Shown here: piece by piece, positions 9,544-18,800 of the stretch
Layout of the letters: every line of letters starts with the position of its first letter
How positions within the stretch are numbered: the stretch's first letter is position 1
Assembly: GCF_001905125.1 (NCBI RefSeq)
Contig: NZ_LWLE01000037.1
Coordinates: 1-64,000, forward strand
Length of the DNA stretch: 64,000 nt
Reading direction: 5' to 3'
Origin: Streptomyces sp. TSRI0281
GTDB taxonomy: Bacteria > Actinomycetota > Actinomycetes > Streptomycetales > Streptomycetaceae
The notes under the pieces: generated by a model
Database searches by the model: none
Told to the model about the DNA's origin: nothing
The model's input: only the letters and a program-made list of their open reading frames with translations
Translations under genes and position numbers: made by a program

Positions 9544-10023
9544 ATGGCTGTACGACACCGGTTGATCAGAAAGCCTCCCGCGGACGTCTGGGAGGTCCTG
9601 TCCGACGTCGAACAGTACGGCCACTGGGTCGTCGGTACCTCGCGGTCCGAGCAGGACGAGGGACAGTGGCCGGAGCTGGGGGCAGCCCTCCGCTACGAGA
9701 TCAAGATCGGGCCGATCATCCTCCACAACCGAACCGTCGTGCGCCGCAGCGAGCCGACCCGCGTCCTCGAACTGGAGGCGGACAGCGGGCCTCTGGGGAC
9801 GGCGAGGATCGCGATGGAACTGCGGCCCTGGGGCGAGCACACACTGGTCATCCTCGACGAACACCCGCTGCGCGGGGCGGGGGGCGCTCTGCACAACGGC
9901 CTTATCGATGTCGCGCAGCAAGTGCGGAACCGCGCGATGCTGGGCCGCCTCGCCCGGTTGTGCGAGGGCGATGAAAACCCGCCCCGCACGAATCCCGGGC
10001 GCCCGCGACCGCGCAGGGCCTGA
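9544..10023 (+). CDS. SRPBCC (START-like) family protein
   Basis: A 159-residue polyketide-cyclase/START-like fold protein. The N-terminal strand and helix RLIRKPPADVWEVLSDVEQY, then the GHWVVGTS turn and alternating strands over the next 90 residues match SRPBCC proteins, which bind a hydrophobic ligand in a helix-grip cavity. The ATG at 9544 follows GGAGG (about 6 bases); the frame open to 8782 upstream runs antisense to the decayed SDR and is not part of this gene. The flavoenzyme gene follows after 67 bases, so they probably form a two-gene unit. Streptomyces often pair these two families, but the substrate is unknown. Confidence 0.85.
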   Translation: MAVRHRLIRKPPADVWEVLSDVEQYGHWVVGTSRSEQDEGQWPELGAALRYEIKIGPIILHNRTVVRRSEPTRVLELEADSGPLGTARIAMELRPWGEHTLVILDEHPLRGAGGALHNGLIDVAQQVRNRAMLGRLARLCEGDENPPRTNPGRPRPRRA

Positions 10024-10090
10024 ACCCGCACCTCGCTGGATCCAGCCCCTCCGCCGAACGGGGCGCCAACCACCGAGCGGGGAGTACGCC

Positions 10091-11707
10091 ATGCCGGACG
10101 CCGTAGTGATCGGGGCGGGCCCCAATGGGCTGGTCGCGGCGAATCTCCTGGCCGACGCGGGCTGGAGCGTTCAGGTCCTGGAGGCTCAGGACGAGCCCGG
10201 AGGAGCGGTCCGGCACGACCGGGGGGTCGACCCCGAGTTCGTCAGCGACCTCTTCAGCGCCTTCTATCCCCTCGCAGCCGCCTCCCCTGTCCTGGCCGGC
10301 CTGCATCTGGAACGTGAGGGGCTGAGCTGGAGCCACGCCCCGAAAGTGCTCGCCCACCCCTTGTTGGACGGTCGCTGCGCCGTTCTCAGCCGTGATCTGG
10401 AGGAGACGGCCGCGAGCCTGGAGACGTTCGCCGCCGGGGACGGGGCCGCGTGGAAGGAGCTGCGGGAGGTCTGGGAGACGCTGCGGCCCGGCATTCTCGA
10501 CGCCCTGTTCACGCCGTTCCCCCCGGTCCGCGCCGGGGCCCGGCTGGCGCTACGGCTGCATGCGGCGGGCGGGTTGCGACTGGCCAGGACGATGGTGCTG
10601 CCGGTACGGCGTCTGGGAGAGGAGGAGTTCCGCGGCGAGGGCGGCAGACTATTGCTCGCGGGCAATGCCCTGCACGCGGACCTCTCACCGGAGGCGGCGG
10701 GCAGCGGCGGCTTCGGCTGGCTCATGTCCATGCTCGGCCAGACCTACGGCTTCCCCGTTCCCACTGGAGGCTCCGGGGCACTCACCTCCGCACTAGTCCG
10801 CCGACTCGCGCGGCGCGGCGGGATTGTCCGCTGCAGGGAGCAAGTCAGCGAGGTCATCATCCGCGGCGGCCGGGCCATCGGGGTCCGCACCACGAGTGGC
10901 GAGGCGGTGCAGGCCCGCAAGGCGGTCCTGGCCGATGTGTCCGCGCCTGCGCTCTACGGCTCCCTGGTGGCCGAAGAACACCTTCCCGGGCGGCTGCTCG
11001 CCGACCTGAAGCGTTTCCAGTGGGACTTCGCCACGTTCAAGGTCGACTGGGCGTTGAACGGCTCAGTGCCCTGGGCCTGCCTGGGGGCCGCGCAGGCCGG
11101 GACCGTCCACCTCGCGGACGGCGTGGACGGCCTCACCCGCTTCGCCGCGCAAATCGCCATGGGCCGCGTTCCTGACGAGCCCTTCGCCCTCTTCGGGCAG
11201 ATGAGCACCACTGACCCGAGCCGCTCGCCTCGGGGCACCGAGTCCGCATGGGCGTACACGCATGTACCGCATCGGGTGCGGGGAGACGCCGGGGACGCCG
11301 GGCTGACCGGTTCCTGGGATGTACGAGAACAGGAGACGATGGCAGACCGCATCGAGGCGCAGGTCGAGCGATATGCCCCGGGCTTCCGCAACTCGGTCAG
11401 AGCCCGGCGCATCCTCGCCCCACCCACGCTGGAGAGCCTGGACGCCAACCTGCATGGCGGCGCCATCAACGGCGGAACCACGGCCATGCACCAGCAACTG
11501 GTCTTTCGCCCCTCCCCCGGCACCGGCCGCCCCGAGACACCCGTCCGCGGTCTCTATCTCGCTTCCGCCTCCGCGCACCCGGGCGGCGGCGTCCACGGAG
11601 CCCCGGGCTCCAACGCCGCACGGGCCGCTCTGCGCCGGCAGTGCACCAGCGCCCTGTCCCACCTCCAGAGCCGGCTGACACACCGCGACCGCAAGGGGCA
11701 GCGCTGA
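10091..11707 (+). CDS. Phytoene dehydrogenase-like FAD oxidoreductase
   Basis: A 538-residue flavoprotein of the CrtI/phytoene-desaturase-like group. The FAD dinucleotide-binding motif VIGAGPNGLVAANLLADAG is at residues 6-24 and is followed by the acidic residue of VLEAQDEPGG. The C-terminal FAD-binding segment LYLASASAHPGGGVHGAPG is near residue 500. Length fits the NAD(P)/FAD-dependent oxidoreductase family. GGGGAG lies before the ATG at 10091. It sits downstream of the SRPBCC gene and no other carotenoid gene is near, so a carotenoid role is not supported; oxidation of some other lipid-like substrate is inference. Confidence 0.88.
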   Translation: MPDAVVIGAGPNGLVAANLLADAGWSVQVLEAQDEPGGAVRHDRGVDPEFVSDLFSAFYPLAAASPVLAGLHLEREGLSWSHAPKVLAHPLLDGRCAVLSRDLEETAASLETFAAGDGAAWKELREVWETLRPGILDALFTPFPPVRAGARLALRLHAAGGLRLARTMVLPVRRLGEEEFRGEGGRLLLAGNALHADLSPEAAGSGGFGWLMSMLGQTYGFPVPTGGSGALTSALVRRLARRGGIVRCREQVSEVIIRGGRAIGVRTTSGEAVQARKAVLADVSAPALYGSLVAEEHLPGRLLADLKRFQWDFATFKVDWALNGSVPWACLGAAQAGTVHLADGVDGLTRFAAQIAMGRVPDEPFALFGQMSTTDPSRSPRGTESAWAYTHVPHRVRGDAGDAGLTGSWDVREQETMADRIEAQVERYAPGFRNSVRARRILAPPTLESLDANLHGGAINGGTTAMHQQLVFRPSPGTGRPETPVRGLYLASASAHPGGGVHGAPGSNAARAALRRQCTSALSHLQSRLTHRDRKGQR

Positions 11708-12036
11708 AGGGCCAGGCCCTCACATCCATGACGGTTCGGGCGGGCGGGAGGCCGCCAGGCCCCTCCCCTGTCGCACACCGCACTCTCGCCGACAACTTCC
11801 GACAACAAGAGGGAACAGCCGCCGCCGTCGGAGGCGAATGGGTCGGCGCGGCCGCGGCGGCCCGCCGCCCCGCCGCCCCGCCCGAAAGGCTCACGGAGTC
11901 CAGCGGACCGCTTCTCGAAGTCGTCCGGATCGTCGGCGGGACCCCGCGAAACTCTTCAGCGCCATTGCCTTGGAACACTGTTGAGCGACCGAATCGGGCA
12001 GGGACACAGCGGTGTGCCTTGGAGGCAGGACACGGC
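11708..12036. other. Gap between convergent genes
   Basis: About 330 bases between the flavoenzyme and Dps stops. No gene recognised. Confidence 0.4.
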
Positions 12037-12651
12037 TCAGGACTTGGCGGCGCCGCTCTTCTTCGCCGACCGCTTGGCAGCAGGCCTGCGAGAGGGGGCT
12101 GCGGCTTTGGCCGCCTGCTCTTCGGTTCGCGCCCCAGCCGTGGAAAGAGCGCCGGAGCCGCTCTCCAGGTGGGCGCGGACGAACCACTGGAACTGTTCCA
12201 GGGAACGGAGATGCTCGATGAGAACGTCCTCGGTGACGGGATCAACGTCTCCCGCCTTGGAGACCGCTGCACGGTGTCCGGTGATGATCCCCGTGTACAC
12301 GAGGTCGAGGGCGCCGAGGTGCGCGAGGGCATCGGCGCGGCCGAGGCTGTAGTCGTCCCAGGTCCGTTCGGTGACCAGGGCCCCAGGGGTACCCTGCGGT
12401 TCGCCGCCCAGCGCGGAGATGCGCTCCGCGGTGTCGTCCGTCATTCCCCTGACCGCTTCGGTCTGAGGGTCAAGCATCTCGTGGACCGCGATGAAGTGCG
12501 GCCCCACCACGTTCCAGTGAATGTGCTTGAGAGTGAGCGCCAGATCATTGAGGGCGTGCAGACGCATGCTCAGCAGCGAGATGAGCTGCTTGCTGTCCTT
12601 GGTACTGAGGCCGGGCACGGTGTAGCGGGGGGTGCGGTCCCTGGGCGCCAT
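12037..12651 (-). CDS. dps: Dps family ferritin-like protein with Lys/Ala-rich tail
   Basis: DNA-binding protein from starved cells: a dodecameric mini-ferritin that oxidises and stores iron and can protect the nucleoid. The ferroxidase segment is HIHWNVVGPHFIAVHEMLD with the conserved His, His, Asp (and a Glu slightly downstream) of the intersubunit site. The fold continues to EQFQWFVRAHLES. The last ~35 residues are rich in Ala, Lys, Arg and Ser, a tail like those of other Streptomyces Dps proteins that affect DNA binding or assembly. The ATG at 12651 is preferred because AGGAAAGGA lies 6-7 bases upstream; the alternative ATG at 12681 adds ten residues with a weaker site. Monocistronic. Confidence 0.92.
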   Translation of the reverse strand: MAPRDRTPRYTVPGLSTKDSKQLISLLSMRLHALNDLALTLKHIHWNVVGPHFIAVHEMLDPQTEAVRGMTDDTAERISALGGEPQGTPGALVTERTWDDYSLGRADALAHLGALDLVYTGIITGHRAAVSKAGDVDPVTEDVLIEHLRSLEQFQWFVRAHLESGSGALSTAGARTEEQAAKAAAPSRRPAAKRSAKKSGAAKS

Positions 12652-12907
12652 GAGAATCCTTTCCTGCAGTGTTGATGCCATCTGCTATGCCCCCCGGCAT
12701 AAGATTCGTAACAGGGCGCGCCGACAGAGCTCGCGACCGGCGGGGCCCGACGCGACCAGGTGGGACCGGTGCCCCGTCAGCACCGAAATGCAAGATCCGG
12801 ACCAGGTACGGGCCAACAAAATTTCCTGCCACGCACTTTCAGCCGTCTCTGCAGGTCACAAGCGGTGGACGCCGTGCACCAACAGCAGACGAAGAATTTC
12901 CTCGTGT

Positions 12908-12936
12908 CGTACTCGCCGAAGAAGCTCGGCTTCTTC
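12908..12936 (+). repeat. 29-bp direct repeat, copy 1
   Basis: Identical over 29 bases to 29736-29764 in the same orientation. It reads in one plus frame as the end of a protein, YSPKKLGFF then TAG at 12937-12939; similarity to the second copy continues ~20 bases upstream with several mismatches (KNFLVSYS here, KNLLVPYS there). No intact gene leads into it. It contains its own 8-bp hairpin (12918-12925 with 12929-12936). Possible attachment-site or gene-duplication scar. Confidence 0.85.
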
Positions 12937-12948
12937 TAGAGGCATGAG

Positions 12949-12990
12949 AAAAGGTGCCTGACCTGGGCTTTCATCGGTCAGGCACCTTTT
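12949..12990. terminator. Strong intrinsic hairpin
   Basis: A perfect 15-bp stem (12949-12963 with 12976-12990) and a 12-base loop; the stem ends in AAAA/TTTT, so it could end transcription in either direction. It directly follows the repeat copy and TAG stop at 12937. Confidence 0.85.
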
Positions 12991-13149
12991 CCTCGATGCG
13001 GAAACAACCAAGAACGGAACAGCACCTCGATGCTCCGGCCCGCTCGACGAGCACACTCCGTGGGATCCACACCCGAGTAAAGCCAGCAGGAGATTCCAGC
13101 ATGTCGCAGGTCATAGGACCGCTTGGCCAGGCCGGAGGCCAGTTCGACC

Positions 13150-13707
13150 CGGGTGAATACGTGCTTCCGGGCTCGCGACCATTACGCCGTACGCAGCAGC
13201 GTCCACGTGTCCCGCCGCCGACAGACGCCACGGCCTCAAGACCAAACAGCTCGTCGCCGAAGAACCGGTAGCGAACCAGGTCGATACTGCGCCGATGCTC
13301 ACGCACCGCGTGCACGCCATAGCGTGTGAAGTCCCCGGCCATGCAGATCAGCCGCGGGCCGCTCCAAGCACTTCTGACGCAGCCGTTGCTCCGAGCCGAT
13401 CGCGGGCCAGTTGCTCAACCTCAGCCCGGTGGTCCATCAACCACGACAGGTAGAACAGCCCCTGGTTCATCACACCGGCGCCCATGCCGCGGTTGTACTC
13501 GACGACGACCGGCGACCCGTTCTCGTCGAGACCGAGCGAGTCGATCCGACCGCCGTGGACCGGCCCGGTGCCGTACTCGCTCGCCAGGAATCGGACGCCC
13601 AGCAGCATCTCCATCCGCGCCTCGACGAGGCACTGCACATCTGCCTCGATATCGGCGAGACGCGGCGCAACCTCAGTCACGCCGCCTTTCGTGTGGAACA
13701 GCTTCAG
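13150..13707 (-). pseudogene. Frameshifted NucS-like/DUF5655 nuclease-type gene
   Basis: Minus-strand frame 1 from about 13707 reads LKLFHTKGG, then EARMEMLLGVRFLASEYGTG and GGRIDSLGLDENGSPVVVEY. The D-x(n)-E-x-x pattern of IDSLGLDENGSPVVVEYN matches the restriction-endonuclease-like core of actinobacterial DUF5655/NucS-like proteins, except that the usual lysine after VEY is Asn. A frameshift near 13370 moves to a second frame with RLICMAGDFTRYGVHAV and SIDLVRYRFFGDELFGLE. The C-terminal part is lost. No ATG precedes LKLF; the base triplet there is CTG behind a GGAGG sequence, so the start codon may also be mutated. Confidence 0.68.
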
Positions 13708-13857
13708 GCCCGACCCTCCTCGACTCGGAGTCCGTGACCAGCGCGACCCACACGTGCCCAGCGGGCCGGATGCCTTACGGGGGAGGCCCGATTCAGGCAC
13801 GTCTGGAGCCTCGGGTCTCTGACGGGCGGGCAATGGAGCGATCAGACGGCAGGGACC

Positions 13858-14229
13858 CTAATACGTGTGGTCGGCCTTCTCCATCAACTCGTTGAACAGA
13901 CTGTTCACCGGAGCGACCCGGCCGTGGGTCGGACGGGTAGCGCTTCCGCCGTTTCCGCGAACCATCCCTGCATACTGGAGCCTCGACTGAATTCCGCGAA
14001 GACGCGGCCGGAAATTCGGCTGCAGTCCGCGTCCTTGTAGGGATCGGCGCTTTCCTGGAATCCCTTGGGGGTCGGGGCTGGAGGAGAGCGCCTGGGGCGT
14101 GTGTTCCGCGTTCCCGACAAGAGCAACTGCTGGGGTGACGGGGGCGAAGGTGAGCGCGGCGGTCAGCATGAGCGCCGATGTGACTACGCGGGGGGACTGG
14201 GCATGGGATGACACTTCCTGGGAGTTCAT
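13858..14229 (-). pseudogene. Frameshifted gene for a small exported protein
   Basis: The ATG at 14229 opens a signal-peptide-like N-terminus (ALMLTAALTFAPVTPAVAL). Around 14070 the better codon bias moves into another frame (QESADPYKDADCSRISGRVF), and near 13935 it moves back for the end SLFNELMEKADHTY before the stop 13858-13860. An uninterrupted but compositionally odd 123-residue frame also exists, so a functional product cannot be ruled out. Family not recognised. Confidence 0.45.
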
Positions 14230-14307
14230 GGGGCTCGGCGGGGGTCGGCCCACGGCGGTGTTGATATTCGAATGCGGAGCGGCGGGGTCCGTCCGAGTGC
14301 CATGGAA

Positions 14308-15747
14308 TCAGCCTTTTTTCATCACCAGGTAGGTCTCGTTGTCACGAGAACTGGCCCAGTAGGTCCAGCTGTTCCAATTCGACGCATGCGTCTTGTCGCC
14401 CTTAACGCTTGCGCCGAGGTAGCAGTTCGATTTCGTCTTGTTCTGGATGTGCATGGTGTCTCCGTACTGGGCGAATTGTCCGACACTCCCTTTCATTTCG
14501 CCAGCAATGTGCACATTGCAACCCGCCAGGAAGTTGGTCGAGCTGTTGATTTCCAACGGCTGACCGTATGGTCCCAGCAGTTTGCGGATGCGGACGAGCT
14601 TGTCTGCCGCGACTGCTTCAATGCCACCATTCGCCACGAGTTTCCCCGTTACAGTGACATCATTTTTGGCGATCAAATTACCTGCCAGATTCACGGGGTG
14701 TTTTGAGTCGATGTATTCGATTCCGCTGCTGTTGATGGTGAGGGGCCCGGCCATTGGGCCGCGCAAGTCGCGAATCCGGACGCAATGGTCTTCGTGGATC
14801 GCTTGCAGGTCTCCGTTCGCGATGAGTTTTCCCGTTACCGTGACGGAGTCGGTGACAGATACGGGACATCCGGCCAGGAAGTCGGTCGAGCTTTTGATTG
14901 TCAGCGGCATGCTCGATGGTCCTTGCAGTTCGCGGATGCGGACGGACCGGTCTGTCGCGACCGCTTCCACCTGACCGTTCGCGATGAGCGTGCCGTCCAC
15001 TTGCAGTCCGGTGAGGCGGGGGTTGTTGACGGCGACCGTGGCGGTGAGCGTGTGGGTCGTCTCGCCGAGGCGGCAGTGGAGGTGGAAGGTGGTGTCGCGC
15101 GTGACGGTACCCTTCCAGGTGAAGTTGGTGATGTTGGTTTCGGCCTGTCCCGTGGCGGGCGTCGCGCCGGTGCCGTGGGCGATGTCGTAGGTGAGGGTCT
15201 GGGGGCCGGTCCAGTACAGCGTCACCGTATTTCCCGCGTCCACCTCGGGCGTGGTCGCGGCGAAGTCGCTGACGTTCTGTGCGGGTACGGCCGGGCGCGG
15301 GAATTTCGTCACGGTACATTCGTCGCGCTGCATGCTGTACGAGCCGGTCGTGATTCCGGCCATTTCCGCGATCTCGATCGTGGCGATGCCGGGGCGCGTG
15401 TTGATGTGCAGGCCCTTCAGCGTGAGCTGGACGCCGGCGGCACCCACTGTGCCGCCGGAGCCGGAGGGCGGCACGGCGAGGAAGACGCTTTTCGCCGGCT
15501 CCCAGGTGACCGTCCAGTTGTCGGGACTGCTCCCCTGCCCGCCCTGCACGCTGACCAGGTCGTGGGCTCCGCTGCCGTACGGCACCGCGAACTGGATGTC
15601 CTGGCAGTGGACGGTCTCGTCGCCGGGCGGGGCGATGAGGATGTGGAGGGTGGAGGTGGGGGTGCCGGCGTTCAGCGAAGCACACAGGGGGTAGGGGTCG
15701 CTGACGATCGTGTAGTCGAGCAGAGTCCCGCCGGTTTCCTGCGTCAC
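14308..15747 (-). CDS. Repeat-containing beta-rich protein, fifth gene of the large operon
   Basis: 479 residues, no family recognised. Residues 1-150 are a beta-rich domain. Residues 155-245 look like an Ig-like fold (VDAGNTVTLYWTGPQTLTYD). Residues 247-410 hold three repeats of about 44 residues built on L-ANG-x-EA-x-x-D-x-VRIR-x-L-x-GP-x-x-x-PL-I-x-SS (at 247-294, 304-345 and 366-410). A short tail rich in Asn, Trp and Tyr (450-475) follows. The repeats suggest a stacked beta-helix like those in phage tail spikes or bactofilin-like shafts; that is inference. No signal peptide or membrane segment. The GTG at 15747 follows GAAGGAG. It begins 59 bases after the 1228-residue gene and its 3' third is AT-rich for this region. 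Confidence 0.85.
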   Translation of the reverse strand: MTQETGGTLLDYTIVSDPYPLCASLNAGTPTSTLHILIAPPGDETVHCQDIQFAVPYGSGAHDLVSVQGGQGSSPDNWTVTWEPAKSVFLAVPPSGSGGTVGAAGVQLTLKGLHINTRPGIATIEIAEMAGITTGSYSMQRDECTVTKFPRPAVPAQNVSDFAATTPEVDAGNTVTLYWTGPQTLTYDIAHGTGATPATGQAETNITNFTWKGTVTRDTTFHLHCRLGETTHTLTATVAVNNPRLTGLQVDGTLIANGQVEAVATDRSVRIRELQGPSSMPLTIKSSTDFLAGCPVSVTDSVTVTGKLIANGDLQAIHEDHCVRIRDLRGPMAGPLTINSSGIEYIDSKHPVNLAGNLIAKNDVTVTGKLVANGGIEAVAADKLVRIRKLLGPYGQPLEINSSTNFLAGCNVHIAGEMKGSVGQFAQYGDTMHIQNKTKSNCYLGASVKGDKTHASNWNSWTYWASSRDNETYLVMKKG

Positions 15748-15806
15748 CGGGTCTCCTTCTCTGGTGTGAGTGGGGGCGGAATGAGTGCGGGGCCGTGGCG
15801 GGGTGG

Positions 15807-18800
15807 TCAGGTGCCGAAGCCGTCGGTCAGCCGCAGGTAGCCGGTGCGGATGGTGGGGTTGTCGGCGTCGAGGCGTGCGCTCTGGTCGGTGGGGACGATG
15901 GGGTGGTGGGCCCACTGGGGGGTCGAAGGGTTGTCCTCGGTGGGGGTGGCGGGGTCCGGGAGGACGAGTTCGGACCAGTCCCATGTTCCTTGGGGGGTCG
16001 CGGGGTGGGGCAGTGCGACTGCTTCGGTGAACGGCGTCTGAGCCGGAGCCGGCCAGGCGGTGCCGGTTTCGGCGGCCCCTGCGCCGGGCGCCACGGTGTC
16101 TCGGGTGGCGGCGGGGACGCGGCGGGTGGTGGTCAGTACGGGGCTCAGGCGCAGGGCGACGCGCATGGCGGCCATAGCGGTGCGCGTGAAGCGGGAGGGC
16201 AGGCGCAGTTCGGTGACGGGCAGAACGTCGGTGGTGGCGTGGACGGCGGCCTGGGGGTCGATCAGCAGGGTGAGGTGGGTAGTCTGGGTGGAGTCGGCCT
16301 TCAGGCGGGGCCAGTTGCCGGAGCCGATCGCCTCTACGTAGCTCTCCGGGTCGGGGACGGTAGAGGTGACGACGGCGTACAGGCGCTCATAGGCGGTTTC
16401 GGAGAAGTAGCCGAGGAGTCCGTCGCCCTGCTGGCCGGGGTTGCCCAGGCGCACGGGCCAGGGATAGGCGAGGTGGCCCATCTCCGGCGGGATGCCCTTT
16501 TTGATACGTTCCCGCCACTCGGTCAGTGCTTTCCAGTCGAGGGCGTACTTCCAGCCGGGGTCGGCGAGCGGCGGACCGTCGAGTTCGAAGCCGAGCCGAG
16601 TACGGACCAGGGCGAGGGGGCGGCCCAGCAGGGTGCCCAGGACTTCGTCACCGTAGGGGTTGCCCGGGTTGATGCAGGCCAGTGCTTTGTCAGTGCTGGA
16701 GAGCAGGGCGAGGAAGGTGGCCGGACCGGCCGCGAGGAGGTGGGCGGCGAAGCGGTAGAGGTGGGGGCGGCTGTCGCGCAGGTCTTCCAGGCGGTGGGCG
16801 TTCGAGTCGGGTAGCGGTGCCCACTGGACGACGGTGGAGCCCGTGGTGGTGTCGCTGGTCTTCTGGGCCAGGCGGATCTCGCCCAGTGGTGCTCCCGTGG
16901 GCGCGTAGCACAGCAGTGCACGGTCGACGTAGTTGGGGACGATCCATCCGCAGACGGGGGTGGTGCCGGAGTTGAGGTCGACGCGTTCGTTGTCGTTGTG
17001 CTCGCTGACGAAGTCGAAGCGCAGCCGGGAGGGTTGCAGCAGGCGTGGCGGGAGCTGGACGAGCCGGTCCGGATAGTCCATGTCGGCGCGTTTGATGCCG
17101 GGGCGGACACTGTCGGCGACGATGGGCTTAAGTTTCTGTGCGTCGCCGGAGAGGACGACGTCCAGGGTCTGGCCGAATTCGTCGATGACGCTGAGGCGGG
17201 TGAGGGCGATCTGCCCCGCGCGGATCTGCGTGAACCCGGAGGCGTCGTAGGTGCCCTGCTTCACTGGGCCGGGGTTGGGCAGGTAGCGGAATTCCTCGCC
17301 CACCAGGTTGGCGATCCATGGGTCGGAGGGGCGGACGTTGGGGGCCGCGTCCCGGCAGGCGAGGGCATCGGTGAGGCCGTCGGTGCTCTGGGAGAGCAGG
17401 TCAAGTTCCTTCACCTCGGCGCAGGCGGTGGCGAAGGAGTCCGCACCCTCTCCGGTGAGGTCGGCGGCGTACCGGTCGAGCTGGCTGCTCATCGTGTACT
17501 GCGGCAGCGGCACCAGGAAGCGGCGGCCGTACTTTTCCAGAGGTGGCGCGGCGTCACCATTCTTCCACTGGTAGGTGGCGCCGTCGAACTCCCAGCTGGG
17601 GGACGTGGTGTTGAAGGGGACGGGCCAGTGCTGCACCGTCCATTGGTAGAGCAGGGGTTTCCAGGGCTGGCGCCACACGGGCAGGAGTTCGGGTGTGGGG
17701 CTGGCGAGGAGATAGACGAACTCGCCCAGGAGAGCGGCCACGATTCCGGGCAGTTCCCCGGGCTTGAGCCTGTTTCTGAACGGTTCGGGGAAGGTGTCGC
17801 CCGGTTTCACCGTGCCCTTGATGTCGCGGGGCTGCCGGCAGACGAGGACGCTGTCGTCGAGGTCGCGGTAGCGCTGATGGCTGGTGGCGCCGCCGAGGAC
17901 GACGGTGGGGTCCATGGCTTCGAAGAAGGGAGGCAGTGCCTCGCGGCGCAGCTCGCAGCCGTCGGGGAGCTTCTTCGCCGAAAGGTACCGGCGGACGGAG
18001 TCGGCGAGTTCGGTCGCGTCCCGCCCGTGCGGGATCTTGTCCAGCAGCGTGGTGACGGCTGACTGACGCCGGGCCACTTCCACGACGAGGCTTGCGGGCT
18101 TCGACGTGTCGAGTTCGTCCGAGAGGTTCTTGGGGAAGGGCTTTTTGGGGAGGAAGGCGAGGCCGTTCATCCACCACAGGGCGTACAGCCTGCTCTGGAG
18201 TGCGGCCAGTTCCCGGGTGGCGGTGTCGTGGGCGTCCTGGTCCCGGTTGAGCTGGGCGAGCAGCGCTTCGGCGTCCGGGCCGGCTCCGGACCAGGTGACC
18301 GATTCCGGGGTGCCCGGGGGGTTGACCTCCTCGGAGGTGTCCACGATCCGCCAGACATAGCCGCCGGGGTGCTGTTCGAACCAGCCGCGGTGCATGGCCT
18401 GCGCGGTGAGGATGTCCCCGTCCTGCTCGTCGAGGGTGTCCACCAGGCCACGTCCCAGTGCGTGCAGCAGCATTCCGTCCTCCGCCCCGGACTCGCCGCT
18501 GGTGGTGGCGGAGGCGGTCAGCAGTGCGGCGGTTGCCTCGTCCGCGCCGCTGCCGAACGCGATCTTCACTTTGTGCAGTCCCGGGTTCGGGTCCGGCCGG
18601 TCCGATGCGGGGATGCCCCCGGGCCGGTTCCACGCGACGCCGGCGGTGCGGCCGCAGTACACGGTGGATGTCGGCTGCCATCCGGCCGGTGGCCCGGTCC
18701 ATTCCAGCGCGGCCAGTGCCTGCTGCGGGCTCTCCCCGGTCTTGATGCGGCGCAGCAGTTCCTCTTGGCCGGGGTCGGAATGCCAGCCCACCACCTGGTA

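Noticed and set aside
12682..12907. A gene leading into direct-repeat copy 1
   Set aside because: The frame is open for a short way upstream (RSQAVDAVHQQQTKNF) but has no start signal and quickly loses coding character.
15795..16814. Long plus-strand open frame opposite the 1228-residue gene
   Set aside because: Antisense shadow typical of high-GC DNA: Gly/Val-rich, no ribosome binding site, and the minus strand has continuous coding bias over 3.7 kb.
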